64,000 nt of DNA from Sphingopyxis sp. (GTDB lineage Bacteria > Pseudomonadota > Alphaproteobacteria > Sphingomonadales > Sphingomonadaceae), in contig NZ_JADIZJ010000002.1 in NCBI RefSeq assembly GCF_016704835.1, forward strand, positions 1 through 64,000. The letters run 5' to 3'. The notes below the pieces were generated by a model. It saw nothing but the letters and a program-made list of their open reading frames with translations. It was not told where the DNA came from and ran no database searches. Positions 1 through 9,612 of the stretch are shown one piece after another. Both the position numbers and the translations under genes were made by a program. Numbering within the stretch: position 1 is the stretch's first letter; every line of letters starts with the position of its first letter.

Positions 1-321
1 CATCAGAAAATTGGACCAGTTCAGGCTACCACCGCCGGGCAGGGTCAGAGGATGTCATGATCGCCGGTGCACCGCAGGCGCGCAACCCCGCCGCGCAGCT
101 TTGGACGGCATACGCCACCAGGGATCCATTTTCGGTTCCAGTTTTGGCTGCTGATTGCTATCGATCTGTTGACATAGGCGCGCGCCCGTACAGTCAACTG
201 GGCGAGTGACTCCCGGTTCCGCTACGTATGTCCAGGCGTCGGGTTAGCGTGGCGGTTCATGCTCCAGATGCGTTTCTTTTGCTCGGTCACTTTTTTCGCG
301 ATGCAACGCCTAGAATAATAA
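1..321. other. Non-coding lead-in upstream of the lasso cluster
   Basis: No convincing protein is encoded in any frame. The stretch could hold a further lasso precursor or its regulatory region. Nothing specific is recognised beyond a TTGACA hexamer near 170 without a clear -10 partner. Since the next 1.4 kb shows many frame breaks, reading-frame evidence here is unreliable. Confidence 0.4.
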
Positions 322-352
322 TTGATTATTAAACAGTTTGGCGAGGTATACT
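322..352 (+). promoter_or_regulatory. Candidate promoter for the lasso precursor
   Basis: TTGATT (322-327) and TATACT (347-352) are separated by 19 bases, slightly longer than the optimal spacing for a vegetative sigma-factor promoter. The pair sits in a short AT-rich stretch about 40 bases ahead of the candidate precursor start and is one of the few AT-rich patches in this GC-rich region. The assignment rests on position and sequence only. Confidence 0.35.
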
Positions 353-394
353 TTTCAACTGCGATCCATCTTGGTCGCAACCTTGAAAAGGAAC

Positions 395-520
395 GTGGAC
401 ACGAAACATTATCATCCCCCCCGGCGCCGCCCAGGACGAAACCCTCGCGCTGCCGTCGGGCCAGCAGGACGTCCAGCCTGGGACAAGTTTATCCTCGGCG
501 GCTTCAGCGCCGACGATTGA
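395..520 (+). CDS. Candidate lasso peptide precursor (A)
   Basis: The C-terminal residues GPAGRPAWDKFILGGFSADD would form a plausible lasso core: Gly1, then Asp9 as acceptor for a nine-residue macrolactam, then a tail. The ending resembles from memory that of sphingopyxin I, which finishes in GGITADD. The leader has a Tyr-His-Pro-Pro stretch that fits the YxxP motif recognised by lasso B proteins. The start is uncertain: GTG at 395 has a purine-rich sequence too close to it. An alternative frame just upstream of the core is also plausible, because frames switch repeatedly downstream. The conserved leader Thr at -2 is not seen. It lies directly ahead of B and C genes, the usual A-B-C order. 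Confidence 0.42.
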   Translation: MDTKHYHPPRRRPGRNPRAAVGPAGRPAWDKFILGGFSADD

Positions 521-585
521 TCGATGCGTGGCGGGCAGTCCGCGCATCTCCATCGCCATCGTTCCTGGTCGCGCTTCCATGATGA

Positions 586-1233
586 ATGTCATCAGTTCAG
601 CCGCCACGCATTGGTGTGCATTTGGCGGCAACCTTCGTCTTTCTGGACTTGTCCTGTGATCGCTATTTCACGCTGAGCAGAGGGCATTTGGATCGCTTTG
701 CCGGATCGCCGAAGCGCGCAAGAGGAGGGCGACGCGGACTGGCTTGCCGCACGCGGTTTGGTACCACCTGGGCGCCACCGGATTGATCAATCTTTTCCGT
801 AAGATCGCCCGACCAGCAGCCCTCTAGGAGGAGCGGATCTCTGGAGGGGTTCTGCGGCTGAAACGGCCTGTGCGGTATTTGCCCTGGCCAGCTCAGCGGT
901 ACGTTCCGGAATCCGCTCCATTAGAAATCTCGGCCCAATCTTTCGCAGGGGCGGCGCCAGTACCACCGCAGCCTCGAACGGTCGGATGCGGCGCTGGCAG
1001 CAGCCGCTGCGTTTAAGCGAGCGCGGCATTATCTTTCCGGCATGGATGAATGCCTTCAGGCCGCGGCGTCGCGATGCGCCTGGCGCTGGCTGGAAAAAGG
1101 GGTGCGAGGCCCGGCTGGTGGATCGGCGTAACTTTGCCATTCGCAGCAGCACTGCTGGGTGCAGCTGGGCTCGGCGGTATTGGACCGATCCGCTCGATGT
1201 GCAATTTCGCCATTACCGATATTGGTCGCCTGA
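586..1233 (+). pseudogene. Lasso peptide maturation protein B (RRE plus transglutaminase-like protease), frame-disrupted
   Basis: Frame 586-786 encodes a peptide-recognition (RRE) segment with the typical FVFLDL and DRYFTLS strings. After it, other frames give pieces of the C-terminal leader protease: FKRARHYLSGMDECL, then MRLALAGK, RARL-VIGVTLPFAA with a following (H)CWVQLGS, then PLDV, RHY and a terminal ILVA before TGA at 1231-1233. The Cys, His and Asp of this transglutaminase-like family can be placed, but only by switching frame about five times. Function: binds the precursor leader and cleaves it off before ring closure. The stop overlaps the ATG of the cyclase at 1232. Real decay and uncorrected sequencing indels are both possible; compensating shifts that keep conserved strings favour the latter. 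Confidence 0.6.
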
Positions 1234-1616
1234 TGCCGAGGTATTTTCGCATGGAGATTTCGACGCTTCAGGACAGGCTGATCGTGACGAGATTACGGAC
1301 CTTACTCCACCCATATCGCTTCCAAGCGCGCGTGGCTCGGGTACGATCAATACCCGCTTGCCCTGGGTGTGCGGATATCTGATCGGCCATCTGTTCTGAG
1401 CGAGAAAAGAGCCGCCGCGTCGTTCAATCTGAACGAGAGACGGCGGTAGTAAAAATCGAGGCGCCCAGCGGCCGGTCGCTCGTGTCCGACTATTGGGGCG
1501 GCTATGTCGCCATCCTGGCACGGCCCGGTGGAGGTCTCGCGATATTTCGCGACCCGTCGGGGTTGTTGCCCGTTCATTACCGCATTGATGGGGCGGGCGT
1601 CACAGCGTTTCGAAGC
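1232..1616 (+). pseudogene. N-terminal part of lasso cyclase C in shifted frames
   Basis: ATG at 1232 gives MPRYF, after which the sense continues in other frames: DFDASGQADR, then TINTRLPWVCGYLIGHLF, then (1454-1616) SDYWGGYVAIL and IFRDPSGLLPVHYRIDG. This is the degenerate glutaminase-like N-terminal domain of asparagine-synthetase-type lasso cyclases. A single extra base near 1616 separates it from the long open frame downstream. Two further compensating shifts lie near 1700-1735, where PEGVQVLLPGE can be read out of frame. Confidence 0.55.
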
Positions 1617-2955
1617 TGACGCCGCCGATCTCGGCAGACGTGGCGGTGTCGATTATCCGGCGGTTGCGCGGTTTCTGGCCAATGGGGCGCGCCTAGCCGA
1701 GAAACCCGCCCGAAGGTGTCCAGGTACTGCTTCCGGGGAATGCCTGATCATTTCTCCTGCATCGCATCGTCTGGAAAGCTGGTGGTCGCCGTGGGATTGG
1801 ACGCAGGCCTCCCACAAGCGGTTCGATGCGGCAGCGCGTGAGCTTCGTGTCGTGGCGCTCGACTGTATCGAAAGCTGGGCGTCCTGCTTCGATTCCATAT
1901 TGATCGGCGTATCTGGCGGCCTCGATTCCTCGATTGTCGCCGGCGCCGCATCTCGCCACGCCGCCGCGCTTCATTGCCTGACGATGATCGAAGACGATGC
2001 GATTGGTGATGAGCGCCGTTATGCTTCCATTCTCGCCAAGGCGATCGGCGTTCCCTTGCTTGAAGCCCACTATGGCCTGGGCAAGGTTGATATTGGTCGC
2101 GCCGTGGCACCGCACCATCCTTGGCCGCACGCGCCATTCTACATGCAGGCAATCGCGTCGGTTCATGAAGAGCTCTGCCGCGAGAATCACATCGATGCCT
2201 TCTTCTCGGGCAATGGGGGGGACAATATCTTCTGTGCGATCCGCAGCGCCTCGCCGTTCGTCGATCGCTTCATGGCGCAAGGGCCGCGTCATGGGCTCTT
2301 CGACACCCTGCGCGATCTGAGCGATCTGACGGGAGCCAGCGGTGCGACCATCTTGCGGCACGCCTGGGATCGCTATCGCGACTGCAGCCGTCCCCCGCGC
2401 CTTCATCGCGACACTTCCGGGCTTTCTTCCGCCGCGATCGCCGAGCTGGATCAATCCGGACCCTGGCACCCGTGGATGGAAGCGCCCGATGGCACGCCGC
2501 CCGGCAAGGCGGCGCATGTCAGGCTGCTGGCGCGCGCGCAGCGCAGCATCGAGCTCTATCCCCGCCGCACCCATCCGCAGCATGTCGCGCCGCTGCTGTC
2601 ACAACCGATCGTCGAAACATGCCTGTCGATCCCGACATGGCAGTGGATCGAGGGCGGCAGGGATCGCGCCGTCGCTCGGGCGGCATTCAAACCCATCGTC
2701 CCTGTGCAATTATTGCGCCGCACGTCCAAGGGCGGGCCGGGCGGCTTCATGCAGCGCATATTTCAGGCGAACGCGGAACATGCCGGCGACCTGCTGCGCA
2801 CTGGCCTGCTAGCGCGGGCCGGTCTGCTCGACCTCAGGACATTGAAACGAGCCTCGCAGCCGACCGTGGCGGGGTTCGAGCAGGCGCAGCGCATCCTCGC
2901 GCTTTGTGCCGCCGAAAGCTGGGTTCGTTGGTGGACCGACGTGGGCGCGTCATAA
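1504..2955 (+). CDS. Lasso peptide cyclase C (asparagine synthetase homologue), open part
   Basis: Adenylates the ring Asp or Glu side chain of the lasso core and closes the macrolactam with the N-terminal amine. The PP-loop SGGLDS lies at about residues 137-142 of this frame, followed by the asparagine-synthetase C-terminal fold (DAFFSGNGGDNIF, then HPQHVAPLLSQPIVE, typical of the family). The true protein almost certainly begins at 1232; the first 80 residues of this open frame are partly out-of-frame translation. It ends 2 bases from the convergent isopeptidase gene. Family assignment is firm, the N-terminus is not. Confidence 0.8.
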   Translation: MSPSWHGPVEVSRYFATRRGCCPFITALMGRASQRFEADAADLGRRGGVDYPAVARFLANGARLAEKPARRCPGTASGECLIISPASHRLESWWSPWDWTQASHKRFDAAARELRVVALDCIESWASCFDSILIGVSGGLDSSIVAGAASRHAAALHCLTMIEDDAIGDERRYASILAKAIGVPLLEAHYGLGKVDIGRAVAPHHPWPHAPFYMQAIASVHEELCRENHIDAFFSGNGGDNIFCAIRSASPFVDRFMAQGPRHGLFDTLRDLSDLTGASGATILRHAWDRYRDCSRPPRLHRDTSGLSSAAIAELDQSGPWHPWMEAPDGTPPGKAAHVRLLARAQRSIELYPRRTHPQHVAPLLSQPIVETCLSIPTWQWIEGGRDRAVARAAFKPIVPVQLLRRTSKGGPGGFMQRIFQANAEHAGDLLRTGLLARAGLLDLRTLKRASQPTVAGFEQAQRILALCAAESWVRWWTDVGAS

Positions 2956-2957
2956 GG

Positions 2958-5141
2958 CTATCGTCGCTCGGCGCCTGGCGCGCGCGTGCACCCCGGCCTC
3001 CATTGCGCCGCCATCTTCGCCCAGCGGTCGAATGCACCTCTGTCATCCAGTTGCGGGTCGCGCCGGTCGCGGAGCCAAAAATCGAACCACGCCAGATTCT
3101 CTCGCATCGCGCGTAGCCGATTCGACGGGATATGAAACAGATGGGTCTCATCGGTGGCGGTCGTCTCGCCGGGGTAGAGACTGATCTGCGCGGGAACTTT
3201 GGCTTCGCGAAGCGCGGCGTAGAAATCGATCGCTCCCGCAAAGGGAGAAGCCATTTGCTGGAGGATTGGGCCGCACGCCTTATCGGCCCGGAGCGAGGGC
3301 GACAGCTGGCGATAGGCGTCGAGGTGGTTGCCGGAAGGGGGACCACCGAAGACGACGTGGTACCCGTCTTTCGGATCCGAATAGGACGCGGGTTCGAGAT
3401 AATTGCCGTCTCCGCTGGAAGCGGCGCGGAAAATATCCGATTGGGTCATGGCGACATTCACCATCTGCGATCCGCGGCTGTATCCGGCAATGCCAACGCG
3501 GTCGGGATCGACAATGCCTTCGCTTGTCAATTCAGCGATCGCGTCTTCGAAACTATAGACGCCGTTGAGCCAGATCAGCTCGCGCAGCTTAGCGGGACCG
3601 AGTGTGCCGGGGCCTCCCGACCACTCCATATAGGCGTTCCACAGGTCCGCCTGCTGCCGCGCCGAGGGGTCGTTCATGAGAATGACGACATAGCCGCGCT
3701 CGGCGAATAGCTGGGCGGGGTAGTTCCATTGCAAATCTGCGTTCGCGAAGCGCTCGTCCGCATCGCTGCCGTGGGTGATGATGATCGCCGGGTAGCGGCT
3801 GTTTGCCTGGTAATCGCGAGGCCAGATGATGAATCCGGTCGAACGGAAGCCAAGCCGGTTTGTCCATTGATGCGGCGTGACGCGCAACGGTGCGATCGGC
3901 TCATGGGCAGCGGAAAGCGGGGCGATGGTCTGCACGCGCCCGTCTTTCGGTTCGACATGGACGAACCGTGGCGCCTGGTTCAGACCTTCCTCGACGCAAA
4001 TGCCCCACGCGAGATCCTCGCGAAAGTCGCAGGCCGTCAAGCTGCCGGGGCGGAGCAGCGACGTTGCGTGCCGATCGGTAAGCAGAACCAACCCGTACCG
4101 TGGATGCGAGGTCGTTCGCACCCCCAGCAGCGCGCTTAGCCCATCTCCCGAAAGCCAATTTCCTGCCGAACGCGGGTCACCGATGTAATAAGGCTGGCGA
4201 CCATAGTGAGTTTTTCGGCCATCGGTGTGCGTCTCCCTGAGGGCAAGCGTGCTGCCGAAACCCTCACTTGCAAGAGTTCCGCCATTCGGGCCGCGCACCA
4301 GACCGATCGCCGGAAAACCCAAACTTTCCTGAATGGGCCGACTGGCCTTGGTTACAAAGCTCCAGGAAAAGGTCCCGATGCCGTCGGCCCGCTCCGCATC
4401 GGATTGCTCTAACTGGTAGCGCGGCCCTTCGTCGGTCCATTCGACATGGCCGCCATAATAGAAAGCAAGCCGGTCGCCGGATGGCCGCGATGCGACCAGC
4501 CAGTCTTCGCCCGTGGCCGACCGAATGCGCAGTTCGACCATCGCCCCGACCGGCGCGCGACGCCGATTGCGCTGGCTAACCACCGCGTCGTCGATGGTAA
4601 CATCGACGGGTTCCGAACTCGGCTTTAGCGTGGCGTACCAAAGCCATTGTCCGTCGGGAGACCAGTCGTGATATAGAATCCCGATCCGGCGCGGCGCACC
4701 GCTTCGTACGGCGAACAGCGCGCCTTCGGTTTGGCCGACGGTAACCTTCGCATCACGCACCAGCAGCGGTGTGATCGTCCCTTCGGCGTCGAGCGCATAG
4801 AGCTGAAGCCCGTCGCCCAGATCGAGCAGGAGGCTCCAACCCTTGCCTTTCGGCAGCGGTCGGAGCTGCTCTGCATTTGCCGCTCGCAAAATCTCGCGCG
4901 AGGCGCGCGAGCGCAGGTCAAACAGATGAAGAATCGAGACGGTCTCATTCTTTTCAAGATCCGCTCGCCGTTCGAGATAGGCGAGCGACTTGCCGTCGCT
5001 CGCCAAGCTCAAATCGAAATCCGCCGGGACGGTCACCACATCTTCCACCGTCCAGCGCCGACCTTCCTCCGCGAAGACCGTCCCGCCATTCCCGAGACTG
5101 GCAAACAGAAGGAACGGCCATAGGCGGATGCTACCAGTCAT
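2958..5141 (-). CDS. Lasso peptide isopeptidase (S9 prolyl-oligopeptidase family, AtxE2-like)
   Basis: A 727-residue protein with an N-terminal signal sequence (hydrophobic residues about 6-24, AEE near the cleavage site), a long beta-propeller-like part and a C-terminal alpha/beta hydrolase domain. The nucleophile is Ser555 in GYSRG; the probable catalytic His is at 667 in ETHLFH. In astexin and sphingopyxin clusters such enzymes hydrolyse the isopeptide bond of the imported or produced lasso peptide. Its ATG lies inside the 3' end of the TonB receptor gene (11-bp overlap), so the two are probably coupled translationally. The setting next to a lasso cyclase makes this assignment strong. Confidence 0.88.
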   Translation of the reverse strand: MTGSIRLWPFLLFASLGNGGTVFAEEGRRWTVEDVVTVPADFDLSLASDGKSLAYLERRADLEKNETVSILHLFDLRSRASREILRAANAEQLRPLPKGKGWSLLLDLGDGLQLYALDAEGTITPLLVRDAKVTVGQTEGALFAVRSGAPRRIGILYHDWSPDGQWLWYATLKPSSEPVDVTIDDAVVSQRNRRRAPVGAMVELRIRSATGEDWLVASRPSGDRLAFYYGGHVEWTDEGPRYQLEQSDAERADGIGTFSWSFVTKASRPIQESLGFPAIGLVRGPNGGTLASEGFGSTLALRETHTDGRKTHYGRQPYYIGDPRSAGNWLSGDGLSALLGVRTTSHPRYGLVLLTDRHATSLLRPGSLTACDFREDLAWGICVEEGLNQAPRFVHVEPKDGRVQTIAPLSAAHEPIAPLRVTPHQWTNRLGFRSTGFIIWPRDYQANSRYPAIIITHGSDADERFANADLQWNYPAQLFAERGYVVILMNDPSARQQADLWNAYMEWSGGPGTLGPAKLRELIWLNGVYSFEDAIAELTSEGIVDPDRVGIAGYSRGSQMVNVAMTQSDIFRAASSGDGNYLEPASYSDPKDGYHVVFGGPPSGNHLDAYRQLSPSLRADKACGPILQQMASPFAGAIDFYAALREAKVPAQISLYPGETTATDETHLFHIPSNRLRAMRENLAWFDFWLRDRRDPQLDDRGAFDRWAKMAAQWRPGCTRAPGAERR

Positions 5142-7674
5142 GCCGAACCGTGACGCTCAGGAAGCGGCCAATTGCTGACCCGTTCGTCGTGTCAAACGGT
5201 GCATCGAAAGGCGAGGTGGTAAAGATCGGTTCGGGTTTGCTGTTGAAGACATTCTGTGCGCTCAGCGCGACCTCGGTCCCGACCCCCGTCCGAATTCGGG
5301 CGGTGAGGTCGAGCGTTGTCGATCCGCTGAGTTTGACGGCTGCCGGACGACGATTGTCCGTGACGCTCGCGCTGTGATTGAGAAAGGCCGCGAGCGAGAA
5401 TGCCTTGTCGCTCAGCGTGAGCCCGCCACGCGCTCGAAAATGCGGCGGGCGGAAGATCGTTCCCGCAAGGTCGGTCACCGGCAGGCCGGGAAGCAATTGC
5501 TGGCTGCTGTCGAGCCAGGTGGCTCCAGCGTTCACGCTCAGCTGCCGGTCGCTGCCAAGCTGGGCATCATATCGCACCGCGATGTCGACGCCGCGATATT
5601 TCTGCCGCGCGATATTGCGGTCGCGGGCATCAAGGAAGGCGACCACGCGCGCGGGGTCGTAGGGAGACCCCGTAATGTTCTGGAGCCCGCCATCGGCACC
5701 GGCGAAGATGGTGTCGAGCAGGGCAGGCGCAGGATTTAAGGTAACGAGCTCGGCAAAGATCGGATTGTTCAGAACCCCGGCGCCCGAGGCGAGCGGCGGC
5801 GCAACCCGATCCTTATAGTCGATCCGGAAATAGCTTGCCGATACCTCCAGACCTTGGAGCGGTTTCACGGTCGCGCCGAAGGTCCAGTTTTCGGAGCGTT
5901 CAGGCTCGAGCTGGTCGTTTGGCCCGAGAGCATAAGCGACGGTCGAACCAGCGGGAAATCCCTGGCCGAAGCCGCCGACCGGCACGAGCAGCGCAACATA
6001 GCCGGAATATTGTTGATAGAGCGTCGGAAGTTTGAAGGATTTGCCCCATGACACCCCCAGCCGGACCTGCTCGACCGGATCATAGACGAAGCTCAGCTTC
6101 GGGGTGACGATGTCGCCGGAGTCCGAATAATCCTCATAGCGCAGCGCCCCGGTCAGCGAAGCGCGGTGCGCAAAGGCAAGATCCTGATCGGGGTCCGCGA
6201 TCGGCAATAAAAGCTCGCCATAGGCAAAATGATTGCGGCGCGCGCGTGAAAAGCTGCGGGTTCCGATTTCGGATTTGAAACGGTTGGTGCGATAGCCGCC
6301 GCCAAAGGCCAGTCGCGCGGGGCCCGCGGGGAGCTCGAACAACGACCCCTCCAGTCCCGCCTCCACCGCGATATTCCGGTTGAAGAAGTGGCGGGCGGTG
6401 GCGGTGCTCGGCGCGCCGCCGCTGAAGTTCTGGCTGAGGCCATCGGTCGTGTCGGCGCCGAAAAACGCGCCCGCTTTCAGCTTCCAATTGGCCGACAGTT
6501 CGGCCGACAGCGTCGGTGCGACGCCAAATGTTTCGAATTTGGTGCGCGCCTCGAGCCCTGAGTTTCGGAGCGGCTGGGCGACCGTGAAACCGGTCGCTGA
6601 CTCCATCCGTCCGCGTTTGTAAATAAGATCGGCAGCCAGGGTGACGCCGCCGCCAAGCGACTGGTGACCGCTCAGCAGAACCGCGTGTCGGCGAAGGTTG
6701 GGGAACAACGTAGAATCGGGGTTGTTCGCTGACGCATAGCTGCGATCCTTCGCCCGGATCGCCGTGCCGTGCGAATAATCATAGGCCGCGATGATGCCGC
6801 CGTCCGACCAGCGCGAGCCGCCGAGAAGATTATATTGCTGCTGAAAATTGCCGCCGTCGGTCGACAGGCCAAGCCGCGCGCTGGTCGACACGCCCTCATA
6901 GTCGCGCTTGAGCAGAATGTTGACCACCCCGGCGACTGCATCGGCGCCGTAGATGGCCGATGCTCCGTCGGCCACGATCTCGACACGGTCGACCGCCGCG
7001 ATGGGAATGGCGCTGACGTCGATCACCGAATTGACGCTGCTGTAGGCAAAGCGATTGCCGTTGATCAGCGTCAGTGTCGCATTGGGACCGATACCGCGCA
7101 GGTTGAAAGTCGATGCGCCATTGGCGTTGACATTTTCATTCGCCGCGCCTTGCGAATTTCCGATCCCGGGGTTTTGGCCTCCACCAAAATTCTGCGGCAA
7201 GCTGCGCGCCACTTCGCCAAGATCGGCATGGCCGGAGTTGCGGATATCTTCCGATGTCACCCGGATCACAGGGGTTGCCGTGGGCGCGCCCGTAACCCTC
7301 GACCCCGTCACGACAATCGGCTCGGCGTCGGTCGCGGCGGCATTGTCGGCAGAGGCAAGTCTGGAAATGACGACCGAGCCGACTTCGAACCTCGCGGTGA
7401 GCCCGCTACCCTTGAGGAGCGCCTCGATTGCTTCGCGGCTCGTCAGATCGCCTTTCAGCGGCGGTGCGGTCTTTCCTTCCAGATCGCGCGATGACGCGTA
7501 GAGTTCAATGTCGGCAATCGTGGCAGCGCTGCGCAGCGCGTCGTCGAGATCCTGCGCGGGCATATCGTAGGGCTGGCGCTGTTGCTGCATGGCCAGCGCA
7601 ACCGTAGGTGAAAAACAGGCGGCACTGCCGACCAGCAGCGCGACCAGCGAACGGGACTTCTTCAACATTATCAC
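5131..7674 (-). CDS. TonB-dependent receptor with N-terminal STN signalling domain
   Basis: An 847-residue outer-membrane receptor: signal peptide (residues about 1-28), secretin/TonB N-terminal (STN) domain about 38-107, a plug domain beginning around PIVVTGSR (a TonB-box-like VVTG string), then a beta-barrel ending in an aromatic residue (VRHDW). The STN domain marks it as a transducer that reports ligand binding to the FecR anti-sigma factor encoded just upstream. In lasso loci of Caulobacterales and Sphingomonadales the presumed ligand is the lasso peptide, possibly metal loaded. That is inferred from the setting. Confidence 0.88.
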   Translation of the reverse strand: MIMLKKSRSLVALLVGSAACFSPTVALAMQQQRQPYDMPAQDLDDALRSAATIADIELYASSRDLEGKTAPPLKGDLTSREAIEALLKGSGLTARFEVGSVVISRLASADNAAATDAEPIVVTGSRVTGAPTATPVIRVTSEDIRNSGHADLGEVARSLPQNFGGGQNPGIGNSQGAANENVNANGASTFNLRGIGPNATLTLINGNRFAYSSVNSVIDVSAIPIAAVDRVEIVADGASAIYGADAVAGVVNILLKRDYEGVSTSARLGLSTDGGNFQQQYNLLGGSRWSDGGIIAAYDYSHGTAIRAKDRSYASANNPDSTLFPNLRRHAVLLSGHQSLGGGVTLAADLIYKRGRMESATGFTVAQPLRNSGLEARTKFETFGVAPTLSAELSANWKLKAGAFFGADTTDGLSQNFSGGAPSTATARHFFNRNIAVEAGLEGSLFELPAGPARLAFGGGYRTNRFKSEIGTRSFSRARRNHFAYGELLLPIADPDQDLAFAHRASLTGALRYEDYSDSGDIVTPKLSFVYDPVEQVRLGVSWGKSFKLPTLYQQYSGYVALLVPVGGFGQGFPAGSTVAYALGPNDQLEPERSENWTFGATVKPLQGLEVSASYFRIDYKDRVAPPLASGAGVLNNPIFAELVTLNPAPALLDTIFAGADGGLQNITGSPYDPARVVAFLDARDRNIARQKYRGVDIAVRYDAQLGSDRQLSVNAGATWLDSSQQLLPGLPVTDLAGTIFRPPHFRARGGLTLSDKAFSLAAFLNHSASVTDNRRPAAVKLSGSTTLDLTARIRTGVGTEVALSAQNVFNSKPEPIFTTSPFDAPFDTTNGSAIGRFLSVTVRHDW

Positions 7675-7765
7675 TCCCCCATTTCCTCGGCCGTGCTTCA
7701 GGCAGGCGGCCGGTGGGGGTGCGTTGACGGGGCGAAGGGGAGCCCCTTAGTCTTGGGTGAAAAAA

Positions 7766-8755
7766 TTATCGGCGGCGCAGAAGGATGGCTCTCGCCGTGC
7801 GTTCGACCCTGAGACCGAACAGGATTGCGATACGTTCGGCGAAGGCATCGGTCTCGCTGAGATGGAAGCGGCCGGAAACCTCAAGTGCCGCGCTCGCCGC
7901 ATCGTCGATCACGATCGGGATGACGGCATAGCGATTGGCCTCCGCAACCAGTCGGTCGAGCCTTATCGAACGATATTCGGCCCAGCCTTCGGGCCAGTTT
8001 GCGGGAATGTCAGACGCTTGGGCCCTGCCGAGCAGCAACTTGCCATCACGCTGGTAGGTCAGCGGTTTTCCCTGCGACAGCGCGGTCGCAGGACCGGTTT
8101 TGGCGTCTGTGCGCACGTCTGCCTCGCCGCGCCGGAGGACCGCGCTGACCGTTCCGGCCTCGTCGAGGCTCAGATCGATCTCGGCATCGTTCGCGATTGC
8201 TGCGCCTCGCCCGGCGTCGATGTGGAGCGGTATAGCCTGCTTGGAGATGGAAAGACGGACCCGGCCTTTTACCAAGCGGACGCCGCGGTTGCCGTCTCCG
8301 AACGCGACGTCCAGCCGACTGTCGGTATCGAGCGTCGCGCTCGAGCCGTCGGCAAGCTGGAACGTGCGGATCTCGCCGCGCTGCGTCATCAGCGGTTCGG
8401 CGGCGAGCGCGGTGGACGCGCTGCCGGGCTGGCCGGGAAGGGAGGCGCCTCCGGCCCCGATTGCTACAATCAGCAGCGCGATTGCCGTCGCGGCGGCGCC
8501 CCATGGCAGCCAGCCGCTTACCCAGCCCCGCCGAGCTTCGGCATGGCTTGTTCCGTACCGCTGCGATGTTTTGAGAACCGCCAACGCCGCCATTCGGTGT
8601 TCGGCGCGGCGATAGGCTTCGCCATGATCTGCCGACGCGAGGAGCCAGGCTTCAAACTCTCCGCGCAGCGCGCCGGCATCCTCGCCGCGCATCTTGATCA
8701 GCCACGCCTGTGCTACGTCGTCGACGGGGTAGTCGCCGCCGCTTGTGCTGGTCAT
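7766..8755 (-). CDS. fecR: FecR family anti-sigma regulator
   Basis: A 329-residue inner-membrane protein: N-terminal cytoplasmic DUF4880-type segment (residues 8-55), a transmembrane helix about 82-103 and a periplasmic FecR domain with a C-terminal DUF4974-like part (HLSETDAFAERIAILFGL). It relays the state of the STN-containing receptor to the ECF sigma factor. The start codon overlaps the stop of the sigma-factor gene by 4 bases (ATGA). Order sigma, fecR, receptor, isopeptidase is that of a cell-surface signalling regulon. Confidence 0.88.
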   Translation of the reverse strand: MTSTSGGDYPVDDVAQAWLIKMRGEDAGALRGEFEAWLLASADHGEAYRRAEHRMAALAVLKTSQRYGTSHAEARRGWVSGWLPWGAAATAIALLIVAIGAGGASLPGQPGSASTALAAEPLMTQRGEIRTFQLADGSSATLDTDSRLDVAFGDGNRGVRLVKGRVRLSISKQAIPLHIDAGRGAAIANDAEIDLSLDEAGTVSAVLRRGEADVRTDAKTGPATALSQGKPLTYQRDGKLLLGRAQASDIPANWPEGWAEYRSIRLDRLVAEANRYAVIPIVIDDAASAALEVSGRFHLSETDAFAERIAILFGLRVERTARAILLRRR

Positions 8756-9456
8756 CGGCCGCCGTCCACCACCTTCGAAATCTGACCGAGCGCTTTCATC
8801 ATATGATATTCCACCGTCGCGATGCTGATGCCCAGCAGTTCATGTATCTCGCGGTAACTGAGTTCGTCCACCCGGTGCATGAGGAAAACGCGCCGCGTCT
8901 TTGGCGGCATGGCGTCAACCGCGGCTTCGTACAGTCGCAGCAAGTCCGCCGCTTCGAGGTTCCATTCCTGCGCCGCAGGCGTCGCGCCGTCGCGTTCCTC
9001 GCGGAGCGGAAAGAAGGTCGCTCGCGCGGACTTCTGGCGACGCGCGCGATCGATAAGAAGATTTTGGGCGATACGGCGAAGAAACCCGCCCGGATTGACG
9101 AGCTGGTGGCGCTGGGCGCTCCCCGCGGCGCGAGCAAAGACTTCCTGCATCAGATCGGGCGCTTCCTCGGATCCCGCTTTGCGGCGCAGGAAATGGAAGA
9201 GCGATATGCGATGCGTCCGATATATCGCGTCCAGATCGTGCCCGGCTTCAGGCTGCTGCTCGACCGGCGGCGGACGATCGGCCGGATGGGCATGGCAGGC
9301 CGAGGACACCGAAAAAGGGTGACGCGGCGGGGCACGGTCGCCGCAGGTACAGGAAGACACGACATAAATCCCGGAGGCACGAGCGGGTGCGACCGGCGCC
9401 TGCCGGATACCCGTCTCCCAGTGCTGTGCCGCCGTTCGGTCGCTTGCGCGGACCAT
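8752..9456 (-). CDS. ECF-family RNA polymerase sigma factor (FecI-like)
   Basis: Sigma-70 region 2 is seen at LFHFLRRKAGSEEAPDLMQEVF and region 4 at MPPKTRRVFLMHRVDELSYREIHELLGIS followed by TVEYHMMKAL. It probably drives the receptor and isopeptidase genes on release from FecR. The long open frame starts at 9456, but the first 50-70 residues lack family similarity. GTG at 9309 would give about 185 residues, the usual size, although no good ribosome binding site is seen there. Confidence 0.85.
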   Translation of the reverse strand: MVRASDRTAAQHWETGIRQAPVAPARASGIYVVSSCTCGDRAPPRHPFSVSSACHAHPADRPPPVEQQPEAGHDLDAIYRTHRISLFHFLRRKAGSEEAPDLMQEVFARAAGSAQRHQLVNPGGFLRRIAQNLLIDRARRQKSARATFFPLREERDGATPAAQEWNLEAADLLRLYEAAVDAMPPKTRRVFLMHRVDELSYREIHELLGISIATVEYHMMKALGQISKVVDGGR

Positions 9457-9612
9457 GGTCCGGTTGGGCCGCCGGTCCGAGTGGGGACTGGCGCAAATGA
9501 TGCCTGGCGAAATATTCCGCGCAGGAGCTGCCAGCGATGCTCGTGCGCGGACGAATCATGTCAATTGTGGGCGGCCCTGACAAGCAAAACGTCACTTCCC
9601 TTTCGGCAGCGA

